Shown: piece after piece, positions 17,723 to 27,935 of the stretch
Layout: every line of letters starts with the position of its first letter
How positions within the stretch are numbered: the first letter of the stretch is position 1
Source: an uncultured Flaviramulus sp.
Lineage (GTDB): Bacteria > Bacteroidota > Bacteroidia > Flavobacteriales > Flavobacteriaceae
DNA length: 64,000 bases
Assembly (NCBI GenBank): GCA_947501105.1
Contig: CANMUP010000005.1
Location: forward strand, 248,001-312,000
Reading direction: 5' to 3'
Position numbers and translations under genes: made by a program
The notes under the pieces: generated by a model
Seen by the model: the letters and a program-made list of their open reading frames with translations, nothing else
What the model was told of the DNA's origin: nothing
Databases searched by the model: none

Positions 17723-20491
17723 TTAATCAACTTTCTTATCGCTTTTTATTTCTGGTGATTTTTCAAAATCTCCAGCATTTACAACAGTCCAATTATCAAA
17801 GGTTTTAAAGTATTTTTTAATCACTTTATTTACATCATCAACTGTTAAGTTTACTACACGATCTTCAATACCTTTATAAAACATCATATCTCTATCAAAA
17901 TATAAGTTATTGTTAATTGTAGAAGATAATTCGTTGTCTTTAGCTCTAGATACATTTTGTCCTTGTACCCAACTAGTAATGGCAACTTTAAGCTCATCTT
18001 CAGTAATACCATCAGCAATAAAACGCTCTATTTCTTCACTAAAACCTGTTTGCACCTTTGATGCATTTTCTGGTGCATAAATAGCATAAACCAAAATAGA
18101 TGATTTCTTGTCTTTTTCATCACCATCAACACTTACTCGTCCTCCTGCACCATAACTAACTCCATCTTTTTGACGTAAACGCCCTGCTATTCTTGAATTT
18201 AAGAACCCGCCACCAAAGATAGATCCTGCTATCTGAAGTGCTGCATAGTCTTTGTCAACTTGACTACCTTCAAAAGCTAAAACACCAATACTAATTGCAT
18301 TCTTTTTGTCTGGAGTTTTAATTTTTTCGTTTGCAGCATTGTTAGCTATATATTTATCAGATATTGGCGCGTAAGCTTTATCAGATTTAAAATCTGAAAA
18401 TTCTTTTTCAAAATAATCTTTTAATGATTGCTCATTTATATTTCCAATAGCAATTAATGTTGCATTATCTGAAATACCATAAAACTCATTATAATAACCT
18501 TGAATAGCATCAACAGTTACTGCATTAATAGCTTCAATGTCTTCCTCTAAACTTGTTCTATAAAGTGGGTGTCCTTTTTTATAATTCTGATTAAGTGCTC
18601 CTAGTCTTTTACTTGCTAAAAATTGAGGCTCTGTTTTATTTTGCTCAATACTTGCTAATTCTTGAGTTTTTAACTTGTCTAATTCTGCTTGATCAAGTTT
18701 AGGGTTTTTAAGCATGTCTGTCATTAAGGCCAACGTTTCCATAAGGTTTTCTTCCGTTGAACTTACATTTACATTTACACGACCATTAGAACCTCCAAAA
18801 CGAATAGACGATTTTAAAGCACTCAATTTATCTTCTATATCTTGTCTTGAATTATTTTGCGTCCCTTTATTAAGCATTCTTGCAGTATAACTAGCAACAC
18901 GCCCTTTATTCATAAAATCATTTACATTTCCGTTTCTAAAAGTAAATGACAAGGTTACAGATTTACCTCTATTATTCTTTTTAATAAAACCGTATTCAAT
19001 TGGTGTTTTATTTAAAGTTCCAGAGTCTAATCTGTTTTGAATGTTTTCATAAGACACATCAAAAGCTTCTCCTGCACCATAGCCTTTTTTACCTTTATAG
19101 CTAGAAACTAAAGCGTCAAGTCCATCGGTATGCTCAATTTCTACACGAATTGGTGTTTTTGTTGGGTTAAAATTACCAACAGTTCTATTGGTATTTATTA
19201 AATAACGCTGTACAGCAGCATTCACTTTTTCTGCTGTCATGTTTTCAATTCTATCTCTTGTTATAAAAGCTAATCTCCAATCGCCAGCTCCTATAAATTC
19301 ACTCATATAAGTTCCTAAAAAAGCAGAGTTTCTACTTATTTGATCGATTTGTTTTAACAAATTAGCTTTAGCACGTTTAACTTCTTCTTCCGTAACTGGT
19401 TTATCTTTTAAGCCATCTAATACAGATAGTAATGTGCTTTCTGCTTCAGTTATAGATTTATCAGAAGGTACATCAACATTTATATACAAAAACGATGGTT
19501 CTTTTGTAAATGGTGAAAACGACCAAAGGCTAGATGCTTTTTTGCCATCAACCAAAGCTTTATATAGTCTCCCTGAAGGTTGATCTGTTAAAACCTCTTC
19601 AGCAATTGCTAAAGCTGCATAATCTTCGTGAGATCCTGCTGGTGTGTGATATAGTGTAGATACAATTTGCAAATCACCAACACGACTTAAATCAACACGC
19701 TTTTCTCCATCTTGCGCTGGCTCAATAGTTGGTATATCCCTTAAAGGTGTATTTGGATTTTTAATGCCTGCAAACTTTTTCTCAATTAATGCTAAAGTTT
19801 TATCGGTTTCAAACTTACCAGTAACCATAAGAATAGCATTGTCTGGGCGGTAAAATTTCTTATAAAAAGCTTGTAAATTTTCAATTGGCACACGCTCTAT
19901 ATCTGATTTATTTCCAATAGTCGATTTTCCATAATTATGCCATAGAAATGCTGCACTAATAACTTTTTGCATTAAAACTCTAGTTGGTGAATTTTCACCA
20001 CTTTCAAATTCATTTCTAACTACAGAAAATTCAGATTCTAAATCTTTTTTTGCTATGTATGAGTTTACCATTCTATCAGCTTCTAAATCTAAAGCCCAAT
20101 CTAAATTTTCGTCATTTGCATTAAACGTTTCATAATAATTAGTTCTATCGTACCATGTTGTTCCGTTTGGTCTAGAACCTCTTTCAGTTAATTCCTTAGG
20201 AATATCTGGATGATTTGGTGTGCCTTTAAAAACCATATGTTCTAACAAATGCGCCATACCCTTTTCGCCATAACCTTCGTGTCTAGAACCTACCATATAC
20301 GTTATGTTTACAGTAATTGTTTGTGCAGAATTATCTGGAAACAATAGCACTTTCATACCATTATCTAACTTATACTCTGTTATACCTTCTACGCTTGCTG
20401 TTTTTTTAATTTGGGCTTCAATAGATATTGAAAAAGAAGCTAATAAAGCAAAGCATAGAGAAATTTTTAATAAATAATTAATTTTCTTCAT
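17723..20491 (-). CDS. M16 family zinc metallopeptidase, tandem two-half form
   Basis: 922 residues with a signal peptide (LLASFSISIEAQ), so periplasmic or surface-exposed. The inverted zinc motif HLLEH is at 81-85 (GMAHLLEHMVFKGTPNH), and the third ligand region NEFESGENSP lies about 75 residues on. The N-terminal half is active. The C-terminal half (from about 490) has the M16_C and second M16 fold without a zinc motif. This is the pitrilysin/insulinase-like layout usual in Bacteroidota. It probably degrades peptides in the envelope. It is divergent from parA with 178 bp between. Confidence 0.93.
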   Translation of the reverse strand: MKKINYLLKISLCFALLASFSISIEAQIKKTASVEGITEYKLDNGMKVLLFPDNSAQTITVNITYMVGSRHEGYGEKGMAHLLEHMVFKGTPNHPDIPKELTERGSRPNGTTWYDRTNYYETFNANDENLDWALDLEADRMVNSYIAKKDLESEFSVVRNEFESGENSPTRVLMQKVISAAFLWHNYGKSTIGNKSDIERVPIENLQAFYKKFYRPDNAILMVTGKFETDKTLALIEKKFAGIKNPNTPLRDIPTIEPAQDGEKRVDLSRVGDLQIVSTLYHTPAGSHEDYAALAIAEEVLTDQPSGRLYKALVDGKKASSLWSFSPFTKEPSFLYINVDVPSDKSITEAESTLLSVLDGLKDKPVTEEEVKRAKANLLKQIDQISRNSAFLGTYMSEFIGAGDWRLAFITRDRIENMTAEKVNAAVQRYLINTNRTVGNFNPTKTPIRVEIEHTDGLDALVSSYKGKKGYGAGEAFDVSYENIQNRLDSGTLNKTPIEYGFIKKNNRGKSVTLSFTFRNGNVNDFMNKGRVASYTARMLNKGTQNNSRQDIEDKLSALKSSIRFGGSNGRVNVNVSSTEENLMETLALMTDMLKNPKLDQAELDKLKTQELASIEQNKTEPQFLASKRLGALNQNYKKGHPLYRTSLEEDIEAINAVTVDAIQGYYNEFYGISDNATLIAIGNINEQSLKDYFEKEFSDFKSDKAYAPISDKYIANNAANEKIKTPDKKNAISIGVLAFEGSQVDKDYAALQIAGSIFGGGFLNSRIAGRLRQKDGVSYGAGGRVSVDGDEKDKKSSILVYAIYAPENASKVQTGFSEEIERFIADGITEDELKVAITSWVQGQNVSRAKDNELSSTINNNLYFDRDMMFYKGIEDRVVNLTVDDVNKVIKKYFKTFDNWTVVNAGDFEKSPEIKSDKKVD

Positions 20492-20669
20492 GATGAAATA
20501 TTTGATGTTTTTTGTAAATATAAGATAACTTATTGTCTTTTTTTGTTAAAAATTTAACAAAAAAATAGAGATTTCTCACAACAGAATGCCAGTAATCGAA
20601 TGTTAACAACTTCAATTTCCTATACTCATAAATAATTGTATTTTTACGCTTAATAAAACCAAATCATTA

Positions 20670-21434
20670 ATGGGTAAAATCATTGCAATTGCTAACCAAA
20701 AAGGAGGTGTTGGCAAAACAACAACTTCAATAAATTTAGCAGCTTCATTAGGCGTTCTAGAAAAGAAAGTATTACTTATAGATGCTGACCCTCAAGCAAA
20801 TGCAACTTCTGGAATTGGTATAGATGTAGAAGCTGTAGAAATTGGTACTTACCAGCTTTTAGAGCATTCTAATTCTGCCAGAGAAGCTATAATAAAGACT
20901 GAAACGCCGAACTTAGATATTATCCCTGCACATATTGATTTAGTTGCTATTGAGATAGAACTTGTTGATAAAGATGCTCGTGAATATATGCTTAAAAAAG
21001 CGCTAGGTGATATTAAAAATGATTATGATTATATTTTAATTGACTGTGCTCCTTCTTTAGGTTTATTAACATTAAATGCATTAACTGCAGCTGATGCAGT
21101 AATGATTCCTATTCAATGTGAATATTTTGCCTTAGAAGGTCTAGGAAAACTTTTAAATACAATAAAAAGTGTACAGAAAATACATAATCCAGAATTAGAT
21201 ATTGAAGGTTTATTACTCACCATGTATGATTCTCGTTTACGCTTATCAAACCAAGTCGTAGAAGAAGTACAAAAACATTTTAACAATATGGTTTTTCAAA
21301 CCATAATACAACGTAATGTTCGCTTAAGTGAAGCACCTAGTTATGGTGAAAGTATAATTAATTATGATGCTGGTAGTAAAGGTGCGAGTAATTACTTAAG
21401 TTTGGCAAAAGAAATCATCAATAAAAACTCCTAA
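20670..21434 (+). CDS. parA: chromosome partitioning ATPase ParA
   Basis: 254 residues, starting MGKIIAIANQKGGVGKTTTS, with the deviant Walker A motif KGGVGKTT at 11-18. DADPQANATSG and YILIDCAPSLGLLT follow. ParA/Soj dimerises on ATP, binds DNA nonspecifically, and moves ParB-parS complexes. parB starts 3 bp after its stop. The partner parB, DUF5683, dapB, lepB order is a widespread flavobacterial arrangement. Confidence 0.97.
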   Translation: MGKIIAIANQKGGVGKTTTSINLAASLGVLEKKVLLIDADPQANATSGIGIDVEAVEIGTYQLLEHSNSAREAIIKTETPNLDIIPAHIDLVAIEIELVDKDAREYMLKKALGDIKNDYDYILIDCAPSLGLLTLNALTAADAVMIPIQCEYFALEGLGKLLNTIKSVQKIHNPELDIEGLLLTMYDSRLRLSNQVVEEVQKHFNNMVFQTIIQRNVRLSEAPSYGESIINYDAGSKGASNYLSLAKEIINKNS

Positions 21435-21437
21435 ATT

Positions 21438-22346
21438 ATGGCTAAGGCAACAAAAAAACAGGCTTTAGGTAGAGGTTTATCGGCACTTTTAAAAGACCCA
21501 AGTAACGATATTCAATCTGTTCAAGATAAAAATGCTGATAAAGTTATAGGTAATATTATTGAGTTAGATTTAGATTTTATTGAAGTCAATCCGTTTCAAC
21601 CACGTACAAAATTTAGTGAAGAATCACTTCGCGAGTTAGCCTCGTCTATAAAAGAGTTAGGTATTATTCAGCCTATAACGGTTAGAAAATTAGGATTAAA
21701 TAAATATCAATTAGTTTCTGGTGAGCGTCGCTTTAGAGCTTCTAAATTGTTAGGTTTGGAAACTATTCCTGCCTATGTAAGAATAGCAAACGATCAGGAA
21801 TCCTTAGAAATGGCATTGGTTGAGAATATTCAACGTCAAGATTTAGATCCTATTGAAATTGCTTTATCCTATCAACGTTTAATTGATGAGATTAATTTAA
21901 CTCAAGAGCAAATGAGTGAGCGTGTTGGTAAAAAACGCTCTACCATTGCCAATTATTTACGTTTATTAAAACTCGATCCTATCATTCAAACTGGTATGCG
22001 AGATGGCTTTATCTCTATGGGACATGGGCGTGCTTTAATTACTATTGAAGACCAATCAATTCAATTAGATATTTACGAAAAAATACTTTCTGACAAATTA
22101 TCGGTTAGAGAAACTGAAGGTTTAGTACGTAATTTTAATAGTAATGAACCCTCAACTCCTTCTAAAAAAGAAGACGATGAAGATGTTCCAAAATTCATAA
22201 AAAAGGGTATCACTGCTTTTTCTGAATACTTTGGGCATAAAATTGACGTTAAAGTCTCTAAAAACGGGAAAGGAAAAATAACGATTCCTTTTCATTCTGA
22301 AGAAGATTTTAATCGTATAAAAAAATTAGTTCAAGGTGCTAAATAA
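21438..22346 (+). CDS. parB: chromosome partitioning protein ParB
   Basis: 302 residues. It starts with the ParA-interacting LGRGLSALL. The CTP-binding/hydrolysing motif GERRFR is at 95-100 and ENIQRQDLDP at about 129. A helix-turn-helix for parS (LTQEQMSERVGKKRSTIANY) and a C-terminal dimerisation region follow. ParB loads at parS and spreads as a CTP-gated clamp. No convincing parS site is seen in the window. The last 11 bp overlap the next gene. Confidence 0.97.
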   Translation: MAKATKKQALGRGLSALLKDPSNDIQSVQDKNADKVIGNIIELDLDFIEVNPFQPRTKFSEESLRELASSIKELGIIQPITVRKLGLNKYQLVSGERRFRASKLLGLETIPAYVRIANDQESLEMALVENIQRQDLDPIEIALSYQRLIDEINLTQEQMSERVGKKRSTIANYLRLLKLDPIIQTGMRDGFISMGHGRALITIEDQSIQLDIYEKILSDKLSVRETEGLVRNFNSNEPSTPSKKEDDEDVPKFIKKGITAFSEYFGHKIDVKVSKNGKGKITIPFHSEEDFNRIKKLVQGAK

Positions 22347-22956
22347 GCTTCTAATAACAGGAATATTTTTATTTTTAAGTTGCTTTTCATTATTAGCTCA
22401 AGATAAAGATAAAGAAGAAAAACTAGGAGAACTCCCTAAAGAGGTTGTTATAGATTCTATTATTAAAATTAAAGAACCTATAAACCCACTATCTCCTGCA
22501 AAAGCAGCGTTTTATTCTGCTGTTTTACCTGGTTTAGGGCAAGCTTACAATAAAAAATACTGGAAAATCCCCTTAGTTTACGTAGCGCTGGGAACAGGTA
22601 TATATTTCTACATAGATAATAATAATGAATATAAACGGTATCGTGATGCTTACAAAAGCAGATTAGCTGGTTTTACAAATGATGAGTTTTATTTAGATTC
22701 TGAGGGTAATCAACTTTCAACACCAAGAGTTACTGATGACGGTTTACGTCGTGCTCAAAAATTATTCAGAAGAAATAAAGAAGTTTCGCTTTTAGTAACA
22801 GCTGGCTTATATATTTTAAACATTATTGATGCCAATGTAGACGCGCATTTAATGCAATATAATGTTGATGAAAACTTAACATTAGCACCACATTATAAAA
22901 TAAATGAAATAAATGCTACTGGTAATCTTGGGTTAACTTTAAATTTTAAATTTTAG
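22336..22956 (+). CDS. DUF5683 membrane protein, GTG start
   Basis: 206 residues. The only start that keeps the hydrophobic signal (LLITGIFLFLSCFSLLAQ) is GTG at 22336, inside the end of parB, so translation is probably coupled. The DUF5683 core is visible: PLSPAKAAFYSAVLPGLGQA, YNKKYWKIPLVYVALGTG and a second hydrophobic segment VSLLVTAGLYILNIIDANVD. Function unknown; the family is nearly always found between parB and dapB in these bacteria. Confidence 0.88.
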   Translation: MLNKLLITGIFLFLSCFSLLAQDKDKEEKLGELPKEVVIDSIIKIKEPINPLSPAKAAFYSAVLPGLGQAYNKKYWKIPLVYVALGTGIYFYIDNNNEYKRYRDAYKSRLAGFTNDEFYLDSEGNQLSTPRVTDDGLRRAQKLFRRNKEVSLLVTAGLYILNIIDANVDAHLMQYNVDENLTLAPHYKINEINATGNLGLTLNFKF

Positions 22957-22986
22957 TCCATAAAGGGCATTAAGCAAACAACACAT

Positions 22987-23691
22987 ATGAATATCGCTTT
23001 ACTTGGATACGGAAAAATGGGAAAAACCATAGAACAAATTGCCATTAAACGTGGACACAAAATTGTTTTAGCGGTTGATAAAGATGATAAAGATTACGAT
23101 ATTACTAAAGCCGATGTCGCAATAGATTTTAGTATTCCTGATGTTGCTTTCAATAATATTTCTAATTGTTTAAACAACAACGTGCCTGTTATTTCTGGCA
23201 CAACTGGTTGGTTAGATAAATATGATGATGCTGTAAACTTATGTAAAGAAAAAGATGGTGCTTTTATTTATGCTTCAAATTATAGCTTAGGTGTTAATAT
23301 TTTTTTCGAACTCAATAAAACACTTGCTAAAATGATGAGTGCATTGAAACAGTATAATGTTACAATGGAAGAAATTCATCACACTCAAAAACTTGATGCA
23401 CCAAGTGGAACTGCTATTTCTTTGGCTGATGGTATAATTTCTAAACACGATGGATTTGATAATTGGAAACTAGACGAGAGTGGAGAAAACACTATTCCAA
23501 TTACTGCAAAGCGTATTGAAAATGTTCCAGGAACACATACTATAAATTACGAAAGTGAAGTAGATACGATTTCCATAGAACATGTGGCACATAACCGGCA
23601 AGGTTTTGCTTTAGGTGCTGTAGTTGCTGCAGAATGGATTGTGGGTAAAACTGGTGTTTTTACAATGAATGATGTGTTAAATATTGGTTAA
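22987..23691 (+). CDS. dapB: 4-hydroxy-tetrahydrodipicolinate reductase
   Basis: 234 residues, the short form seen in Bacteroidota. It reduces HTPA to tetrahydrodipicolinate with NAD(P)H in lysine and diaminopimelate synthesis. The nucleotide-binding glycine loop LLGYGKMGKT is at the N-terminus. VISGTTGW and the catalytic and substrate motif EIHHTQKLDAPSGTA are present. It sits in the parAB-lepB run and supplies peptidoglycan precursor. Confidence 0.95.
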   Translation: MNIALLGYGKMGKTIEQIAIKRGHKIVLAVDKDDKDYDITKADVAIDFSIPDVAFNNISNCLNNNVPVISGTTGWLDKYDDAVNLCKEKDGAFIYASNYSLGVNIFFELNKTLAKMMSALKQYNVTMEEIHHTQKLDAPSGTAISLADGIISKHDGFDNWKLDESGENTIPITAKRIENVPGTHTINYESEVDTISIEHVAHNRQGFALGAVVAAEWIVGKTGVFTMNDVLNIG

Positions 23692-23757
23692 TGCTTAATA
23701 AATATGTAACAGCATATGATGCTTAACTACTAACTAAACAACAAAAAAATTACGATT

Positions 23758-25389
23758 ATGACTTTAATGCAATGGTTTATATTTATTCTGATTATTCAAG
23801 TAATTCATGGTTTAGGGACTTGGAAACTATATATTAAAGCTGGCAGACAAGCTTGGGAAGCCTTTATTCCTGTATATAATGCTGTTATTTTAATGAAAAT
23901 TATTAATCGCTCTTGGTGGTGGATTATTTTGTTATTCTTACCCATTGTAAATCTTATTATGTTTATGGTTGTTTGGGTAGAAACTGCAAGAAGTTTTGGC
24001 AAGAACACCAAATTAGATACTTTTTTAGCAGTTATAACACTTGGGTTTTATAACTTCTACTTAAACTATATTGCCGATGTTGAATATGTAAAAGATAGAA
24101 GTTTACAGCCAAAATCGAGTTCTGGGGAATGGACGAGTTCTATTCTTTTTGCTATTGTTGCAGCAACCATTGTGCATACTTATTTTATTCAACCCTTTAC
24201 TATTCCATCATCATCATTAGAAAAATCCTTATTAGTTGGTGACTTCCTTTTTGTTAGTAAATTTCATTATGGTGCCAGAATACCAATGACTACAGTGGCT
24301 CTACCAATGGTTCATGACAGTATTCCAAAAAGAATAAAAATTAAAAAAATAAAAATACCGCTTCCTTTTGGAGGCAAAAAATCATATTTGTTTAATGATC
24401 GTTTTGAAGAAAGAAAAACCTCATGGCTAAACAAATTACAATTGCCTTATTTACGATTACCTGGATTTGAAAAAATTGATAGAAATGAGATTGTTGTTTT
24501 TAATCAGCCTGCAGATACGCTTAGAAATATGGACAATTTTACTCCAGATAGAAATTATTACAAACCTATTGATAAAAAAACAAACTTAGTAAAACGCTGT
24601 GTTGCAGTTGCTGGAGATTCTTTAGAAGTTCGTGATGGCTATGTTTATATAAATGGAGAAAAAAATGTTTTACCTGATAGAGCACATTTACAGTTCAGTT
24701 ACTATGTAAAACCAAAAACAAATCAATTTAATGTTAATGATATAGAATATCTTAAAAAAAGGTACGATATAACTGATGGGTTTGGACCAGTAGACAGAAT
24801 GCATTCATCTTATTATTTTTCAGCAATTTCAGATGAAGCCCTAGCTAAATTTAAAGATCACCCAAATGTTGTTAGCATTACACCAAATAAACAAGAAAAA
24901 GGACAAAGAGATCCTAATATTTTTCCACATGATCCAAATTATAATTGGAATGTCGATTTCTTTGGCCCTCTTTACATCCCTGAGGAAGGCAAGACTATAG
25001 ATATAAATTTAGATGTATTACCGCTTTACAAACGTGTTATTACAGAGTACGAAGGCAATACGTTACAAGTAAAAGACAATCAAATTTTAATTAATGGAGA
25101 AGTTACTAACACCTATACTTTTAAACAGGATTATTATTGGATGATGGGAGATAATCGTCATAATTCTATTGATGCAAGACGTTGGGGCTTTGTTCCTTTC
25201 GATCATGTTGTTGGCAAACCAGTATTCATATGGATGAGTTGGGATGGCATTAAAGGTCCTCGATGGGAGCGTTGGTTTACAACCGTTAGTGGCAGTGGTA
25301 AAGCAACATCATACTTTATTCCTTTTTTAATTATATTATTTGGTTGGATTGGGTATAATAAATGGAAAGCAAGGCGAAAATCGAAATAA
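23758..25389 (+). CDS. lepB: signal peptidase I with N-terminal DUF5684-like membrane domain
   Basis: 543 residues, much longer than the E. coli enzyme. The first 110 residues are an extra three-helix membrane domain (WEAFIPVYNAVILMKIINRS). The S26 domain follows, with the nucleophile region IPSSSLEKSLLVGD (Ser153 by alignment) and the general-base lysine in KRCVAVAGDSLEVRDG. The last box is MMGDNRHNSIDARRWGFVP. There are long insertions between boxes and a C-terminal membrane helix. It removes signal peptides from exported proteins at the inner membrane. It is followed 12 bp later by the AAA+ gene. Confidence 0.95.
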   Translation: MTLMQWFIFILIIQVIHGLGTWKLYIKAGRQAWEAFIPVYNAVILMKIINRSWWWIILLFLPIVNLIMFMVVWVETARSFGKNTKLDTFLAVITLGFYNFYLNYIADVEYVKDRSLQPKSSSGEWTSSILFAIVAATIVHTYFIQPFTIPSSSLEKSLLVGDFLFVSKFHYGARIPMTTVALPMVHDSIPKRIKIKKIKIPLPFGGKKSYLFNDRFEERKTSWLNKLQLPYLRLPGFEKIDRNEIVVFNQPADTLRNMDNFTPDRNYYKPIDKKTNLVKRCVAVAGDSLEVRDGYVYINGEKNVLPDRAHLQFSYYVKPKTNQFNVNDIEYLKKRYDITDGFGPVDRMHSSYYFSAISDEALAKFKDHPNVVSITPNKQEKGQRDPNIFPHDPNYNWNVDFFGPLYIPEEGKTIDINLDVLPLYKRVITEYEGNTLQVKDNQILINGEVTNTYTFKQDYYWMMGDNRHNSIDARRWGFVPFDHVVGKPVFIWMSWDGIKGPRWERWFTTVSGSGKATSYFIPFLIILFGWIGYNKWKARRKSK

Positions 25390-25401
25390 AAAAAATAATT
25401 T

Positions 25402-26706
25402 ATGAGTATATCACTACTTGAAAGTCTTTTAAAAGCACTAGAGTTTTCTCCAGATAATTTTGAGTTACGCATTCAAATTGTTAAAATTTATATGACAAAT
25501 TTAAATTTTGATGAAGCTGAAAAACATCTTATACAGGTTCTAGATAACTCACCTAAAAATGAATACAAATACCTTTTAGCAAAATGTTATTTTAAACAAT
25601 CGAAATTTAATTTAACAGAAGTTATATTAGAAGAGCTCGTTGAAAACTCAAACAACGTTGATTATTTAGAATTGTATTGCTATTGTTTGATAGAACAAAA
25701 AAATATTGCAGAAGCATTACCTATTTATCAAAGTATTATTGATATAGACAAATTTTACACAAATGAAGATTTTGAATCAATCTTTAAAGTATCAACAGTA
25801 CACACAGAAAGCGATTTTATTGATAATGACGCAGTAACTTTCTTAAAAAAACCTACCATTAATTTTGGAGATGTTGGTGGAATGGAAAAAGTAAAAGAAG
25901 AAATTAATTTAAAAATAATAAAGCCTCTTTTACATAAAGACTTATACAAAGCATATGGGAAAAAAATTGGTGGAGGTATTTTGCTCTACGGGCCACCTGG
26001 TTGTGGAAAAACCCATATAGCTAGAGCTACAGCTGGAGAGATTAATGCTAATTTCATTAATGTTGGTATTAATGATATTTTGGATATGTGGTTAGGAAAT
26101 TCAGAAAAAAATCTACATGAAATTTTTCAAACAGCGAGAAAAAATAAGCCATGCGTAATTTTTATTGACGAAATAGATGCTCTAGGAGCAAATAGAAATG
26201 ATATAAACAAAACAGCAGGTAGAACGGTAATTAATCAATTTTTATCTGAGCTTGATGGCATAGACTCAAATAATGACGGTATATTGATTTTAGGTGCTAC
26301 AAATGCTCCTTGGTATATAGACCCTGCTTTTAGACGTCCTGGTCGTTTCGACAGGATTATTTTTATTGCTCCGCCTGATGAAAAAGCAAGAGAATCCATT
26401 TTCCAAATTCAACTACAAGAAAAACCTGTTGAAAATATAAATCTAAAAGGTCTTGCTAAAAAAAGTAAAGAATTCTCTGGTGCTGATATAAAATCAAGTA
26501 TTGATATTGCCATTGAACAAAAACTTGTAGAGTCTTTTAAAGATGGCATTCCAAAACCCCTTTCTACTAAAGATATAGTTAAGGCTATTAGTAAAATGAA
26601 ACCTTCAACAAAAGAATGGTTTGGATCTGCAAAAAACTACGCTTTATACTCTAATGATTCTGGATTATATGATGATATATTAACTTATCTTAAAATTAAA
26701 AAGTAA
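25402..26706 (+). CDS. TPR-containing AAA+ ATPase (Cdc48/Vps4-like core)
   Basis: 434 residues. About 1-140 are TPR-like helical repeats (FDEAEKHLIQVLDNSPKNEY). A single AAA+ module follows: FGDVGGMEKVKEEI, Walker A GPPGCGKT at 197-204, Walker B FIDEID at 254-259, and the arginine finger in AFRRPGRFDR. The C-terminal stretch EWFGSAKNYALYSNDSGLYDD resembles the end of Vps4/spastin-type AAA proteins. It is likely a hexameric remodelling or unfolding ATPase with a TPR recruitment domain. Its stop overlaps by 1 nt with the next gene, a TPR membrane protein, which is the obvious partner. No protease domain is present. The substrate is unknown. Confidence 0.88.
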   Translation: MSISLLESLLKALEFSPDNFELRIQIVKIYMTNLNFDEAEKHLIQVLDNSPKNEYKYLLAKCYFKQSKFNLTEVILEELVENSNNVDYLELYCYCLIEQKNIAEALPIYQSIIDIDKFYTNEDFESIFKVSTVHTESDFIDNDAVTFLKKPTINFGDVGGMEKVKEEINLKIIKPLLHKDLYKAYGKKIGGGILLYGPPGCGKTHIARATAGEINANFINVGINDILDMWLGNSEKNLHEIFQTARKNKPCVIFIDEIDALGANRNDINKTAGRTVINQFLSELDGIDSNNDGILILGATNAPWYIDPAFRRPGRFDRIIFIAPPDEKARESIFQIQLQEKPVENINLKGLAKKSKEFSGADIKSSIDIAIEQKLVESFKDGIPKPLSTKDIVKAISKMKPSTKEWFGSAKNYALYSNDSGLYDDILTYLKIKK

Positions 26707-27935
26707 TGATTAGCCCAAATTTAGAGCGAGGCATACAACTTTTTGAGATTGGAAGATATAGCCAAGCTATAAAATTTTTACAAGATGCCTTGACTGAAAA
26801 TATTGATAGTTTTAATGCAAAATATTATTTGTCTCAATGTTTTTTTCAAAATGATGATGTTGAAAAAGCATTAAATTTAGCATTAGAATTGAGAGTAGAT
26901 TCACCAAATTCTGAAGATATTTATTTTTTATTATCACAAATATATTTACATAAAAACAATGAAACTGAAGCAACAAAAAATATTGATAAAGCTATAGAGA
27001 TATATCCTTTTAATGAAAATTTTTTTGGACAAAAAGCATACATATACTTATTCCAAAAAAAATTTGAAGAAGCTTTAAAATACGCTAATGAAGGGTTAAA
27101 AATTGATGCTAAAAATAATTTTTGTTTAAATGCTAGAACAACAGCGTTAACAAAACTAAATAGAAAAAAGGAAGCAAAATCTTCTATCGAATTTTTGTTA
27201 CAAGATAACCCCGAAGATGCACACTCGCATGCTAATGTAGGATGGAGTTCTCTTGAACATAACGACACAGAAAAGGCTCTAATACATTTTAAAGAAGCTT
27301 TAATTCTTAATCCAAATATAGAATATGCGAGAAGCGGTATGGTTACTGCCATAAAATCAAAAAACAAGATTTACAATTTATACTTACAATATGCTTTTTG
27401 GATTTCTAATAAATCAGATAAAAATCAATGGTTTTTTATTATTGGTTTATACCTTGCCTATCGTTTTTCAGTAAAAATTCTTTCTGCTAGTGGTTTAACA
27501 TATTTAGCTATACCTTTAATAATCCTTTATTTATTATTTGCCTTAGGAAGTTGGATTATGGATCCGCTATCAAATATGCTACTTATGTTTGACAAGCATG
27601 GAAAATACCTATTGGACAAACAAGAAAAACTTAGTGGTCAAATATTTTTTGCATTACTTATAGCTTCGCTTCTGATGTTTATAATATCTTTAATAATTAA
27701 AGTAGACTATTTTACTATGTTAAGCTTAACATTTTTGGCTGTTATCTTACCGTTAAGTAGAGCATTTATTACTAACTATAAAAAATCAAAAATAATTAAT
27801 TTAATTTATGGTTCTTCAATGGTGTTAATCGCTATTATTGGTAGTTTACTTTCTTATCCCATAGGTAGCATCGGTCTTGTTATTGGTGTTATGTTTATAG
27901 GTTACACTTGGTTAGGTAGTCTTATTTTAAAATAA
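26706..27935 (+). CDS. TPR-repeat membrane protein, partner of the AAA+ ATPase
   Basis: 409 residues. Residues 1 to about 220 are five or six TPR units (GRYSQAIKFLQDALTENIDS, KKFEEALKYANEGLKID, NDTEKALIHFKEALILNPN). The rest holds about six hydrophobic helices. There is no signal peptide, so the TPR part should face the cytoplasm. Start and stop both use TAATG overlaps with the neighbours, so translation is coupled to the AAA+ gene and to WbqC. It could dock the AAA+ ATPase to the membrane. No annotated function is recognised. Confidence 0.8.
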   Translation: MISPNLERGIQLFEIGRYSQAIKFLQDALTENIDSFNAKYYLSQCFFQNDDVEKALNLALELRVDSPNSEDIYFLLSQIYLHKNNETEATKNIDKAIEIYPFNENFFGQKAYIYLFQKKFEEALKYANEGLKIDAKNNFCLNARTTALTKLNRKKEAKSSIEFLLQDNPEDAHSHANVGWSSLEHNDTEKALIHFKEALILNPNIEYARSGMVTAIKSKNKIYNLYLQYAFWISNKSDKNQWFFIIGLYLAYRFSVKILSASGLTYLAIPLIILYLLFALGSWIMDPLSNMLLMFDKHGKYLLDKQEKLSGQIFFALLIASLLMFIISLIIKVDYFTMLSLTFLAVILPLSRAFITNYKKSKIINLIYGSSMVLIAIIGSLLSYPIGSIGLVIGVMFIGYTWLGSLILK

